A stretch of 54,974 nucleotides of DNA from Candidatus Woesearchaeota archaeon. GTDB lineage: Archaea; Nanobdellota; Nanobdellia; Woesearchaeales; GW2011-AR9. Under the pieces are notes generated by a model that was not told the DNA's origin, ran no database searches, and was given only the letters and a program-made list of their open reading frames with translations. Below are positions 25,448-34,006 of this stretch, piece after piece. The DNA is taken from NCBI GenBank assembly GCA_023265685.1, contig JAHFSP010000001.1, positions 1-54,974 of the forward strand, in the 5' to 3' direction. Position 1 is the first letter of the stretch. Every line of letters starts with the position of its first letter. Position numbers and translations under genes: made by a program.

Positions 25448-25909
25448 TCATTTCTTGCTGTTTCTTTCTTCTCGGAAGTAGTAGATGATTATTCCTACTA
25501 TTCCCACACAAATAGCTGCGTCGGCAACATTAAACACTGGCCAGAATGAGAGGTCGATGAAGTCGATAACACTGCCACGTAGGAAACGATCGAGCATGTT
25601 GCCAAGAATACCACCCATGATGAGTCCTAGAAAGATTTGAAACCAGCGGTGTTGAGGAAATGTTTTGTATTGGTGAATGATGATTCCTGCAGCGATAAGT
25701 GAGATGATTCCTAATAAGAAGGTTTTGCCTTGGAGAATACTAAATCCAGCACCAGTATTAGTAACGTAGTGAATTGTGATAAAGCCCCACGTCCATTCTG
25801 GTTTGGTGATGAAAATAAGATATTTGGTAAGTTGATCTAGGAGAAGAATGGTGAGAGCAGTACCATAGAAGAGCCAGAAGTAATGATGTTGGGGTTTTGT
25901 GACTCTCAT
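25448..25909 (-). CDS. lspA: Lipoprotein signal peptidase (signal peptidase II)
   Basis: 153 residues with four membrane helices. The family motifs are complete: LLLDQLTKY (25-), NTGAGFSI (51-), GNMLDRFLRGSVIDFIDL (103-120) and FNVADAAI (126-132), which contain the aspartate dyad that cuts prolipoproteins just before the lipidated Cys. LspA is essentially bacterial and absent from most archaea. A fitting substrate exists in this window: the LivK-like receptor with a hydrophobic leader ending in FGC. It is 3 nt from the next upstream gene stop and probably cotranscribed with it. Confidence 0.95.
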   Translation of the reverse strand: MRVTKPQHHYFWLFYGTALTILLLDQLTKYLIFITKPEWTWGFITIHYVTNTGAGFSILQGKTFLLGIISLIAAGIIIHQYKTFPQHRWFQIFLGLIMGGILGNMLDRFLRGSVIDFIDLSFWPVFNVADAAICVGIVGIIIYYFREERNSKK

Positions 25910-25912
25910 GAT

Positions 25913-26317
25913 CTACCAGCGAGGACGTTGCTGTTGTGAAGGAGGTTGTTCAAGAGAATTGAGCCTTTGTTCCATGGTGTTTAACATGGCTTTAATGGTG
26001 TCGAGTTTGCTGTTGATGAGTTCTAATTCTTTGTCTCGACCATACCCTGATTGGGGATTTTGTGACGTAGGTGTGAAGCGGGGAGGTGTTTCGAAGTGAG
26101 TTGGCTCTTGAAGAGGGGGTCTTGTGAGAGAAGGATGCATTGAGGAGTTGGCAAATGTTTGGGCTGGTTGATCGAATGGATCAGCAGGATTAGAAAAACT
26201 AGAAGTAAGAGGATCGGAGGCGGGGCGAAATGGATCACGGTCAAGTTCATGTTTAGTGAGAGCGTCGAAATCGAACTCTGGTTCTTTCTTCCCTAGGAGC
26301 TTATCAAAAATGCCCAT
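25913..26317 (-). CDS. Hypothetical Pro-rich protein with C-terminal coiled coil
   Basis: 134 residues from Met 26317 (a TTG in the same frame lies 6 codons upstream). The N-terminus MGIFDKLLGKKEPEFDFDAL resembles an amphipathic membrane- or partner-binding helix. A Pro/Ser/Thr/Phe-rich disordered middle (~25-90) follows, then a short coiled coil (KELELINSKLDTIKAMLNTM, ~95-125). Not recognised; small proteins of this form are common next to membrane genes in DPANN genomes. The stop is 3 nt from the lspA start, suggesting a two-gene unit. Confidence 0.6.
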   Translation of the reverse strand: MGIFDKLLGKKEPEFDFDALTKHELDRDPFRPASDPLTSSFSNPADPFDQPAQTFANSSMHPSLTRPPLQEPTHFETPPRFTPTSQNPQSGYGRDKELELINSKLDTIKAMLNTMEQRLNSLEQPPSQQQRPRW

Positions 26318-26369
26318 ACTATAAGGAAGGAGCAAACCTTAATAAACCTTGGGCATATCAAATAAATCT

Positions 26370-26630
26370 ATGGCAACTGCAAAAAAAGCGGATTCAAAAC
26401 CAACATCATCAGATTCTTCTCCTGCGGAGCGTATTGGGTTTCATAAAGGATCTTTGGCGACTCTAAGTAAAGAACGAGAAGAGATGTTACGTATTTTACA
26501 AATTGTGGAACAACTTATGCAAATGCATGTTCAAGAACTTAAGAAATTAGGGGTGGATTTGGTTGCGCAAGCAAAACAACAACCAAGCGTGCAAAAAGCA
26601 AAGAAGCCTATTGAAGATGTGTTGAGATAA
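26370..26630 (+). CDS. Small basic coiled-coil protein, 86 aa
   Basis: Starts at ATG 26370; a TATA-like CTTAATAAAC is centred ~27 nt upstream, so it is likely leaderless. The N-terminus is disordered and basic (MATAKKADSKPTSSD). The rest is one long helix (EREEMLRILQIVEQLMQMHVQELKKLGVDLV). No family is recognised. It is divergent from the Pro-rich coiled-coil protein, sharing a short intergenic region. Confidence 0.6.
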   Translation: MATAKKADSKPTSSDSSPAERIGFHKGSLATLSKEREEMLRILQIVEQLMQMHVQELKKLGVDLVAQAKQQPSVQKAKKPIEDVLR

Positions 26631-26769
26631 AAGCGGAGATTTTATTTTTAGTGTTCATTTTTCATTATTCTTGTTTTTATAGAACACCTAAGTACGCCTC
26701 TTTTTAGAATAATTGACTAGGGCGAGTCCCATTTTCAAAAAACGAAGTTAAAAAAAGAAAATTAAAAAT

Positions 26770-28077
26770 TTATCGGCGTACAAGTAAGCCAATCATAAAC
26801 AAGATAACTGCTAACAAGATTACAACTCCTGCACCAAGCCAAATCAAGTCTGTGTAGTCACTAAAATTAGTTGAAGCAGTACTAGTAGGTGCAGCGGCAA
26901 CAACAGCACCTTGAACAGGGTTACTTGGGAAAGTAAACGTGCTTAGCTCGACAGGATTCTGAGTTGTTGCTTGACGACTAGCTGGATTTTGCACAGTTGA
27001 AGTACGCGGTTGTGATTCTTGAGCAGAAATATATTGGTTATTACTCTCTGAACTTACCAGATCATCAATTCGTCCATCTAATGTATCAATATCATCCTGA
27101 AGATTATTAATGTTATCTTCGAGATCACTGTAATCACCGTCAGCATCTTGAACATCATTTTCTAGATCATCAAGATCGTTGTTGAGATCATCAAGATCGT
27201 TATTTTTTAAGTCACGCAAATGCTTTTTGGCTCGATCGATTTTCTTTTGATCGTTGTCATCCTCAGCATCACGTAAGTCATGCTTATAATCATTGTAATC
27301 ATTTTCAATACTATCAAATTCATCTGAGAGAGCGTTGTAGCGTTGTTCTAAAGGATCTACTTCACACGCATCGCCGGTTCCATCATTATCTGCATCTGCT
27401 TGATTAACATTAGCAGTATTAGGGCAGTTATCGTTAGCATCGAGAACGCCATCATCATCAGCGTCATTGTCAACAGGGACAGCTGCTTGATCACAGACAT
27501 CTCCTAGACCATCATTATCAGCATCGGCTTGGTTAGCATTGACAACAGCAGGGCAGTTATCTACTGCACCACAGACACCATCCTCATCAGAATCGTTAGA
27601 TTCATCATTAGGGCAAATGTCAATATCTCCGCAGATTCCATCACCATCAACGTCGTTTTGTGCATCAGCAGGACATACATCACAAGAATCACCTTGTCCA
27701 TCACCGTCAGCATCAGCTTGATCATTGTTAGCAACAACAGGACAGTTGTCTACTACGCCACAAATACCATCATCATCGGCATCGTTTGATGCATCATTAG
27801 GGCAAAAATCGCAAGCATCGCCTTGGCTATCTCCATCTACATTAGCTTGATCGGGGTTAGAAACGCCTGGGCAGTTGTCTTGTAGACTGCAGATATGGTC
27901 TGCATCAGGATCCGGACATACGGGGATTGGGTTAAGATTGATCGGATTAAGATTAATGGGGTTAATCAATAAATTGGGGTTGAGTTGAAGGGGAATTGCC
28001 GGAGTTGCAAGTGTATTTGCGCTCAACATTCCTACCGTTATCATAAGCATGAAAATAAATCCAATATGTTTAATCAT
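26770..28077 (-). CDS. TSP3-repeat coiled-coil membrane protein, paralogue 1
   Basis: 435 residues. Order: signal peptide (~1-25), an N/P/L-rich short repeat (LLINPINLNPINLNP), a TSP3 calcium-binding block (~52-240, DxDxDGxxD and CP spacing), a long Asp/Asn-rich coiled coil (~245-345, NDLDDLNNDLDDLENDVQD), a Ser/Thr/Gln linker and a C-terminal membrane helix (LIWLGAGVVILLAVILFMIG) ending in RR. This suggests a stalk: an extracellular calcium rod, helical stem and membrane anchor. It has the same architecture as the next gene upstream (28200-29438). An AAAAGATTTATATATG promoter precedes it. Confidence 0.88.
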   Translation of the reverse strand: MIKHIGFIFMLMITVGMLSANTLATPAIPLQLNPNLLINPINLNPINLNPIPVCPDPDADHICSLQDNCPGVSNPDQANVDGDSQGDACDFCPNDASNDADDDGICGVVDNCPVVANNDQADADGDGQGDSCDVCPADAQNDVDGDGICGDIDICPNDESNDSDEDGVCGAVDNCPAVVNANQADADNDGLGDVCDQAAVPVDNDADDDGVLDANDNCPNTANVNQADADNDGTGDACEVDPLEQRYNALSDEFDSIENDYNDYKHDLRDAEDDNDQKKIDRAKKHLRDLKNNDLDDLNNDLDDLENDVQDADGDYSDLEDNINNLQDDIDTLDGRIDDLVSSESNNQYISAQESQPRTSTVQNPASRQATTQNPVELSTFTFPSNPVQGAVVAAAPTSTASTNFSDYTDLIWLGAGVVILLAVILFMIGLLVRR

Positions 28078-28128
28078 TGTTGCACCTAATAGTTTTTACT
28101 ATTGTTTTTACTCAATGGTAATGAAAGA

Positions 28129-28147
28129 CATATATAAATCTTTTGGT
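28129..28147 (-). promoter_or_regulatory. BRE/TATA promoter of TSP3 paralogue 1
   Basis: On the minus strand CCAAAAGATTTATATATG; the core AAAGATTTATAT is the same as at 5795-5812. It lies ~60 nt before the ATG, leaving a short leader. Confidence 0.7.
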
Positions 28148-28199
28148 AGAATTGTAACTTATTAGTGATTATTATGTGAAAACTGAACTGGTTGAATCT

Positions 28200-29438
28200 C
28201 TAAAACCTGAAACGTCGTGATCTTTTTTTAAAGAGTATTCTCCCTACTAAAATAATTGCCATTAATACAATTATCACTGCTCCGCCTAGCATGACAGTAG
28301 ATAATGATTTTTGAGTATTATCATAAGATTGTACCTCTTGGCGAACATAACCATCATCATAAAAAGCTTGTAATGAGGGTGAATTAGAGGAGGATAATGA
28401 AGAGTCGAGTTGACCTGAATTGTAGTGAACGACAACACTTCGATCTGAGTCAGAGGAACCATATTGATCTTGCTGGGAAGAAGATTGAGTTGAGGTGTCT
28501 TGAGCATAGTCCTGATAATAGTCACTATTTTGATTATTGTTAGAACTAGAATCGTCCAGTTCATCATTGATTCGATCATTGAGACGGTCTATTTCATCAT
28601 TAAGATTGTCAAGTCTTGCTTGTAGGTCAAGATGTTCGTCTTCATCTTCAACATCGTTTTGAAGATCTTCGACATCTGCTTTGAGTTCTTCTAAATCGTT
28701 GTCACGTACATCACGAAGATGATTTTGTGCCCGATCAACATCACGTTGATCTTCATCGTCAGTTGCTTGATTTAGATCGTGTCGATAGGTATCAAAGCGA
28801 TCTTCAAGTTGGTGGAAACGAGTAATGAGTGCATCGTATTCTTGTTCTGAAGCATCATCTTCTTCACGGCAATCAGCAATATCATTGTGATTTTGATCTT
28901 GTTGATCATCTTGGTTAGGGCAGCGATCAACGTCATCACATACACCATCATGATCTTGGTCGTTGCACATATTACAGGAGTCTTGGTTATCTTGTGGACA
29001 GATATCACAGCTATCTCCAACTCCGTCATGGTCTTGATCTTGTTGATTATGATTGGCAGTGTTGATACAATTATCTATGTTGTCACAAACACCATCGTCA
29101 TCTTGATCTTCACACTGCTCAACATCATTACAGATACCCTCTTGATCTATGCAAGGATCAACATTGTCACAAATTTCATCTTGGTCGATATCAACGCAAC
29201 GATTACACACATTGAAAGAATCGCTAGGGCATTGATCACAAGAATCACCTTGTCCATCTCTATCACGATCAGCTTGATCAGGATTAGGAATATTGGGACA
29301 ATTGTCTTCTACAGAACAGACATTATCTCTATCAGTATCAATACAGAGCGGTGCGGCATTGGCTGATGTAAAAATGAATGCAAAGGAAAATAGAGAAATG
29401 AGGAAAATAATAATGAATCTAAAAATAGTACTACCCAT
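28200..29438 (-). CDS. TSP3-repeat coiled-coil membrane protein, paralogue 2
   Basis: 412 residues with the same plan as its neighbour: signal peptide (MGSTIFRFIIIFLISLFSFAF…ANA), TSP3 block (~30-195; CIDTDRDNVCSVEDNCP), Asp/Asn/Gln-rich coiled coil (~200-305), Ser/Gln linker with DSSLSSSNSPS, C-terminal membrane helix (TVMLGGAVIIVLMAIILVG) and a basic end (RILFKKRSRRFRF). The Cys spacing points to disulfides or rigid Ca2+ folding outside the cell. Tandem duplication with 26770-28077 is clear, although the nucleotide sequences have diverged. Confidence 0.88.
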   Translation of the reverse strand: MGSTIFRFIIIFLISLFSFAFIFTSANAAPLCIDTDRDNVCSVEDNCPNIPNPDQADRDRDGQGDSCDQCPSDSFNVCNRCVDIDQDEICDNVDPCIDQEGICNDVEQCEDQDDDGVCDNIDNCINTANHNQQDQDHDGVGDSCDICPQDNQDSCNMCNDQDHDGVCDDVDRCPNQDDQQDQNHNDIADCREEDDASEQEYDALITRFHQLEDRFDTYRHDLNQATDDEDQRDVDRAQNHLRDVRDNDLEELKADVEDLQNDVEDEDEHLDLQARLDNLNDEIDRLNDRINDELDDSSSNNNQNSDYYQDYAQDTSTQSSSQQDQYGSSDSDRSVVVHYNSGQLDSSLSSSNSPSLQAFYDDGYVRQEVQSYDNTQKSLSTVMLGGAVIIVLMAIILVGRILFKKRSRRFRF

Positions 29439-29460
29439 AAAGAGTAATTTTTCTTGCTTC

Positions 29461-29480
29461 TTGATAAATCTTTTTGTTGG
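29461..29480 (-). promoter_or_regulatory. Promoter-like AAAGATTTATC of TSP3 paralogue 2
   Basis: Minus strand CAACAAAAAGATTTATCAA ~30 nt before the ATG; a weaker version of the AAAGATTTATAT element of the other surface genes. Confidence 0.55.
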
Positions 29481-29522
29481 ATTAGGATATTTTGATTTAG
29501 AATGGTAATAAAAAACCCTAAT

Positions 29523-29999
29523 TTATACAATAACTTCGCCACGATTTGTTTTAGGAAGAAAATTGAGAATCTTTCTCTCTTTATATTGAGCACAACCCAA
29601 GATTAAATCGTCATGATGAAGAATAATCAGGTTAGATTTTGGTCCGAGATCTCTTTCCAGATCGACTCCCAGAAAATATTTTTTAACCTCTTCTTTAGTA
29701 AGTTCAACGTAATTAATAAGTTTCTTTTTGTCTTGCTTTGCACAATGAGCTAGGAATTGGGCACCTTCTTTACTCAGACGAAATTGAGTCTCACGTAATT
29801 CTCCAAAGTATAATCCTACTTTGTCGATTCGTAAATTTTCCAGTTCGATTTTAGCGATATCACGGTTAACAAAGAAGATACGATGATTTTCACTTTCTAA
29901 TAAAGCAAACTCGCCAGAGGGAAAATATCCAAAATCTTCAATGAGAAGTTCTTTTATTTTACGAATTTCCCGACTATTAAGAATAATTAGTTTTTGCAT
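29523..29999 (-). CDS. PUA-domain RNA-binding protein (NIP7-like)
   Basis: 158 residues. An N-terminal pre-PUA half (REIRKIKELLIEDFGYFPSG…FVNRDIAKI, VGLYFGELRETQFRLSKEGAQFL) is followed by a C-terminal PUA domain (LGVDLERDLGPKSNLIILHHDDLILGCAQYKERKILNFLPKTNRG). The combination and GELR…RLSxEGAQ motif match NIP7/Nol1-associated proteins that bind rRNA in ribosome biogenesis. A TATA-like TTTTATAAAA lies ~25-30 nt upstream of the start, so it is probably leaderless. Confidence 0.82.
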   Translation of the reverse strand: MQKLIILNSREIRKIKELLIEDFGYFPSGEFALLESENHRIFFVNRDIAKIELENLRIDKVGLYFGELRETQFRLSKEGAQFLAHCAKQDKKKLINYVELTKEEVKKYFLGVDLERDLGPKSNLIILHHDDLILGCAQYKERKILNFLPKTNRGEVIV

Positions 30000-30183
30000 G
30001 TAGGCAATAGTTTGGTTGGACGTTTTATAAAATGTATGGTTAGGTTAATCTGTAAAAGTGAGTCTGTAAAAGGAGAGTGATTAGAAAAGATATTTTTAGT
30101 TTTGAATGGGTGTTTGAATTGGAGATACTATTAATAATATTAAAAATGACATTAGAATTAATTGTTTTAGAATTTACTTGGTA

Positions 30184-31110
30184 TTAGAGTTTAGTTGTTT
30201 TTTTAGATTGATTTTTTTCTCGACGCATCCAGGGGTATAAAAACCACAATAAGATTAGAACAAAAATGGAGAAGAACATCCAGCCAGCATTGGAATGAAA
30301 CAATCCTAGAGCAAAATCGGGGTGACGTGTTCCAATGGCCATGAGAAGAGACATGCGAATGATGTTGAGCATAAAAACTCCTAGAAGGCCAATTAGGATA
30401 GCTACTGTAAATCGTTTAGTATTGAGATTCTCTCGTTCATAGATGAAGAGTAATATAGAGAGTCCTAAAAACATGGTGAGACTTTCTAATCCGGAACAGG
30501 GTGCACCAACAGCAACGGTGAAACTTTCTACGTTGAGCATCGGGGTTGTACCTTGGTAGGTAAGATGGGCATTGGAATAGAATGCTTTGAGTAAAGAGAT
30601 AGTTCCTTGTGAAGATAGTCTTGCTAATGGTTCCCAGACAGTCCAAAGGGTGGTCGTAAGTGAATAGTAAATAAATCCAATAATAATCATAGTAAATAAT
30701 GAGTGATAAGTTTTTGCCAAAAAAGCTGTGCCAAAAATAGCACATGCTACGCAGAGACATCCAAACCCATATAATGCAACAAAGAGAAGAACAAAAAGAC
30801 TCCAGTTAGAGAGAGTAATGGGAATCTGAATTCTCAAAAGAAAATAGAGGGTAAAGCACACAAGACCTATGATGGTATAGATCATAGTAGATTTTGTCGT
30901 GGGATTTGGTTGATGAGATCGAAGATACTCACGATTGTAGATGATATACGCAAAGAGAAGAATAGCAGCGTACGCAGGAAAGCTGAAGAAATTGTAGGTA
31001 AAATTGGTTGCAAAATACGGGGAAACGAAGTAGATGATGAATGGAACAATACCGAGGATAATGCCAATAAATAAAGCAAAACGTACGTATAATGATCTTG
31101 CTTTATCCAT
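30184..31110 (-). CDS. Archaeosortase/exosortase family transpeptidase
   Basis: 308 residues with about eight membrane helices. The catalytic triad of the family is visible: Cys in VGAPCSGLESL (~205), Arg in LNIIRMSLLMAIG (~250) and His in LGLFHSNAGW (~277). These enzymes cut C-terminal sorting signals of surface proteins and attach them to a lipid or glycan anchor. Candidate clients in this window are membrane-anchored surface proteins, but none shows a recognised PGF- or PEF-type motif. It sits between the PUA gene and aIF5B. Confidence 0.88.
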   Translation of the reverse strand: MDKARSLYVRFALFIGIILGIVPFIIYFVSPYFATNFTYNFFSFPAYAAILLFAYIIYNREYLRSHQPNPTTKSTMIYTIIGLVCFTLYFLLRIQIPITLSNWSLFVLLFVALYGFGCLCVACAIFGTAFLAKTYHSLFTMIIIGFIYYSLTTTLWTVWEPLARLSSQGTISLLKAFYSNAHLTYQGTTPMLNVESFTVAVGAPCSGLESLTMFLGLSILLFIYERENLNTKRFTVAILIGLLGVFMLNIIRMSLLMAIGTRHPDFALGLFHSNAGWMFFSIFVLILLWFLYPWMRREKNQSKKTTKL

Positions 31111-31180
31111 TCTTTTCCTCTTTTTTTCTTTTAGGTACTAATTGCACTTATTATAATTGTATTTATTATTGTACTACTGC

Positions 31181-32968
31181 TCACCCTACGCCCCATACGG
31201 GGTTGTCTTTACGTTTAAGATCGGCAATTTCTTTGAGCACAGCCAATTCATTTTTGGAGAGATTTTTAGCAAGCTCTTTGAGCTTTTTGAAATGTTCTTC
31301 GGGAATATCAGTATACATAAAATCGCCTTCATTAACTTGACGACCTACGGTAACATGATCCATAGCCAATGCAACTTGTTTACCTTGTTCAGCAACGTTA
31401 ACGGAATCTGTTCCTTCTTGCATACTCTTTACAGAACTTATTTTACGTCCTTGATCATTCATTATAGGGTCGCCACTTTTCATTTTTCCAACTTCGATTT
31501 CAATTCCGATGATGGCAGGATTACTTTGTCGAAAAAGGTAGCCTTTGAGGAGAAGAAATTTACAAGGTCGTACTAACGTGTTAAGTTCGCGTAGTTCTAT
31601 CTCTTTACGAAGTGCATTGAGGTACGTTTCATAGTCTTCGATAATTTTATAGATAACATCATGGACAATCACTTTAAGCTTTTTTAGCTTTATAGCTTCC
31701 TCAATTTCGCTGTTGATCTTCATGTTAAACCCGAGAAGAACGCCCGTAAATTCGTCTTTTTCCTTGAGAGCTTCCAGATGAGAGAGATCACGTTTGCTAA
31801 TGTCACCTAGTGAAGCAGAAGAGATGGCAATGTTTTTTTCAGTAAGAAGATGACGGAGTGCTTCGAGACCGCCGATGGTGTCGGCTTTGATCATGACTCC
31901 TTCATCGTCTGACTCTGGTATAAGGACTTCTCCTAATTCTAGTTCTATTTCCGTTTTAAGTGCTTCGATTTCTTCTGGTGTGCCTGAACAAGCGCGTAGA
32001 GGCATTCCAGCCATAGCAGCGTCGAGTCCGGGAGCGGAAATTTTAACACCGGTTGCAGCGGTTGCTTCTTTGACATTTTGAAATTTGCTTTTTCTCTCTC
32101 GCATTTCGGCGAGTTCAGCAGGTTCAAGAAGCGCTCTGACTTTGGTGGCAAATGGTTTTTGGAGACTTCCTACGACAATGGTATCTCCCACTCGTAACGT
32201 ACCGTTATAGACAATAGCATCGACAGTCATGCCTAGGCCTTTTTCTTCTTTTACTTCAAGGATGGTGGCTCGTGCAGGGCCTGTTTCATCGATATGGAGT
32301 TTTTGCTCTAGATAACGTTGGGCAAGACCAGTAAGAACCATAAGTAATTCTGGAATCCCTTGGCCAGTACGAGCGCTTAAGGGAACTAACGCGAGTTGTT
32401 TAGTATAATCTTGAACTCGGTCAAAACGTTCTGCTTGTAGGCCATGTTCATAGAATTGACCAACAACATCATACATTTTCTTTTCAAAAAGACCTTGTAC
32501 CTCATAAGAAAGTTCGTTAAGGTTGTCGAGAAGATATTTTTCAGGATTATATTTCCAACCATGAATAAGATCAATCTTATTCATAGCAACAATAAATGGG
32601 ACTTTATTGGCTTTGAGGATTTCAATAGATTCGATAGTCTGTGGTTTAAACCCTTCATTAATATCAACAACGACAATGGCAATGTCAGCTAGGCTACCTC
32701 CCCGTTTACGTAATGAGGTGAATGCAGCATGGCCTGGTGTGTCAATTGCAAGCAGACCGGGAACACTTAGTTTTCCTTTAAAGACATCAAGAAGTTTACC
32801 ACAGATTTTTTTGATTGTTTCAAGAGGGATAATGGAAACACCAATGGCTTGAGTGATGCCACCGGCTTCTCCTGCAACGACGACCGTTCTTCTAATTTTG
32901 TCAAGTAATGAAGTCTTTCCGTGATCGACATGTCCAAGAGTTGCGACGAGAACTTTACGTGTGGCCAT
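31181..32968 (-). CDS. infB: Translation initiation factor aIF5B (archaeal IF2)
   Basis: 595 residues from Met 32968; a TATA box centred ~26 nt upstream supports this start over Met 32983. The G domain has G1 GHVDHGKT, G3 DTPGHAAF, and G4 NKID. It is followed by domain II (TILEVKEEKGLGMTVDAIVYNGTLRVGD), domain III and a C-terminal IF2 domain. aIF5B joins the ribosomal subunits and places initiator tRNA. The length matches archaeal, not bacterial, IF2 (no long N-terminal extension). Confidence 0.97.
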   Translation of the reverse strand: MATRKVLVATLGHVDHGKTSLLDKIRRTVVVAGEAGGITQAIGVSIIPLETIKKICGKLLDVFKGKLSVPGLLAIDTPGHAAFTSLRKRGGSLADIAIVVVDINEGFKPQTIESIEILKANKVPFIVAMNKIDLIHGWKYNPEKYLLDNLNELSYEVQGLFEKKMYDVVGQFYEHGLQAERFDRVQDYTKQLALVPLSARTGQGIPELLMVLTGLAQRYLEQKLHIDETGPARATILEVKEEKGLGMTVDAIVYNGTLRVGDTIVVGSLQKPFATKVRALLEPAELAEMRERKSKFQNVKEATAATGVKISAPGLDAAMAGMPLRACSGTPEEIEALKTEIELELGEVLIPESDDEGVMIKADTIGGLEALRHLLTEKNIAISSASLGDISKRDLSHLEALKEKDEFTGVLLGFNMKINSEIEEAIKLKKLKVIVHDVIYKIIEDYETYLNALRKEIELRELNTLVRPCKFLLLKGYLFRQSNPAIIGIEIEVGKMKSGDPIMNDQGRKISSVKSMQEGTDSVNVAEQGKQVALAMDHVTVGRQVNEGDFMYTDIPEEHFKKLKELAKNLSKNELAVLKEIADLKRKDNPVWGVG

Positions 32969-33146
32969 AGCGAGATTTGGCATTGGAGTATTTTTAAATG
33001 TTCGTGCAGGAAATAGGTTAGAAATAGTGGACTTTGAAAACCGAAAGGTTTTTTAGCAAGTTGCTTTGAATGACTTTTTCAGGTTACTATTTTTCAACCT
33101 ACTCAATTCGTTACAGGAGGAGTGATATTCACGCAAATTAACAAAA

Positions 33147-33917
33147 GTGAGCAATACGGTATTTTATTTGAGAGAGAATTCTCGATTATGGCATCCAAAA
33201 GGACCTCGCTCTTTGTTATCTGATGAAGAAGGAGATGGTTATAGGAAAGCAGCAGGTACAAAACATTTTTCTGGATTTGACATTTTAACTCGAGCTAATG
33301 AACGTCTTCCTCCTCGAGTGAATGTTGACCTTTATCGTCATGGAGCAAGTGCGGTAGATCTAGCTTCTGTTGCAACGATACTCTCAGGTTTATATTCTCA
33401 ATCGCCTAAATCCTCTTTTTATCGGATTGCGACACCAGACGAAGTAGTACGCGTGCAAAATGACCATAATGCTGCAACCCTTGTCCTCGTTGTAAGTCGC
33501 GATATGATGGGAAAAAATTATAACTCTGGATCGCTTAGTGTCGATTTGAACTTTGATGTAGAAGGGGGAAACGGAAATCACCTTTTTATTCCAACCTATC
33601 TTCTTCACGTTGAAACGAAAGGGGATGACCAACATGGGGTTGTTCTTTCGGTAACCAATGAAACAGAATCGAGAATTATAACGGGTGACTATAAACCCAG
33701 TACACAAGGTGGTCTGACGTGGACTTCTTTGGTTGACCTGGTTGAAAATAATTTTAATGTGAACAGTGGTGAGATAGCTTACCGTGGTCATGCGTTACCT
33801 CAAGGAGTTGGTGCTCTTACTATTGCTGGTAAAAATATAGGTATTTATGCAGGGATTGGAGAACGAAGTCCTGTCTATGGAATTCCACTTACGTATGTGA
33901 CACCAGATAATAAGTAG
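33147..33917 (+). CDS. Hypothetical protein, 256 aa
   Basis: Not recognised. The only good start is GTG 33147, yet the strong GGAGG site lies at 33115-33119, ~28 nt away and followed by a different short frame (33122). The real start or a small overlapping peptide is therefore unclear. The protein looks soluble with a beta-rich C-terminal half (LFIPTYLLHVETKGDDQHGVVLSVTNETESRII, ALTIAGKNIGIYAGIGERSP). Codon use is like the neighbours. Function unknown. Confidence 0.6.
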   Translation: MSNTVFYLRENSRLWHPKGPRSLLSDEEGDGYRKAAGTKHFSGFDILTRANERLPPRVNVDLYRHGASAVDLASVATILSGLYSQSPKSSFYRIATPDEVVRVQNDHNAATLVLVVSRDMMGKNYNSGSLSVDLNFDVEGGNGNHLFIPTYLLHVETKGDDQHGVVLSVTNETESRIITGDYKPSTQGGLTWTSLVDLVENNFNVNSGEIAYRGHALPQGVGALTIAGKNIGIYAGIGERSPVYGIPLTYVTPDNK

Positions 33918-34006
33918 GATTTAGCACCATTTAGCATCATCTGGGCCAACAGGACTTAGCAAAGGAAACCAGAACGTTTTTATCCTTTTGGTGCTTTCTA
34001 GAAAGG

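Noticed and set aside
26635..26769. Short intergenic stretch between convergent genes
   Set aside because: It is only T/A-rich DNA consistent with termination; no hairpin array or conserved element is visible.
33037..33052. A GAAA-loop hairpin followed by T residues, resembling an intrinsic terminator
   Set aside because: It lies between divergent genes, so no transcript ends there; the stem is short and probably chance.
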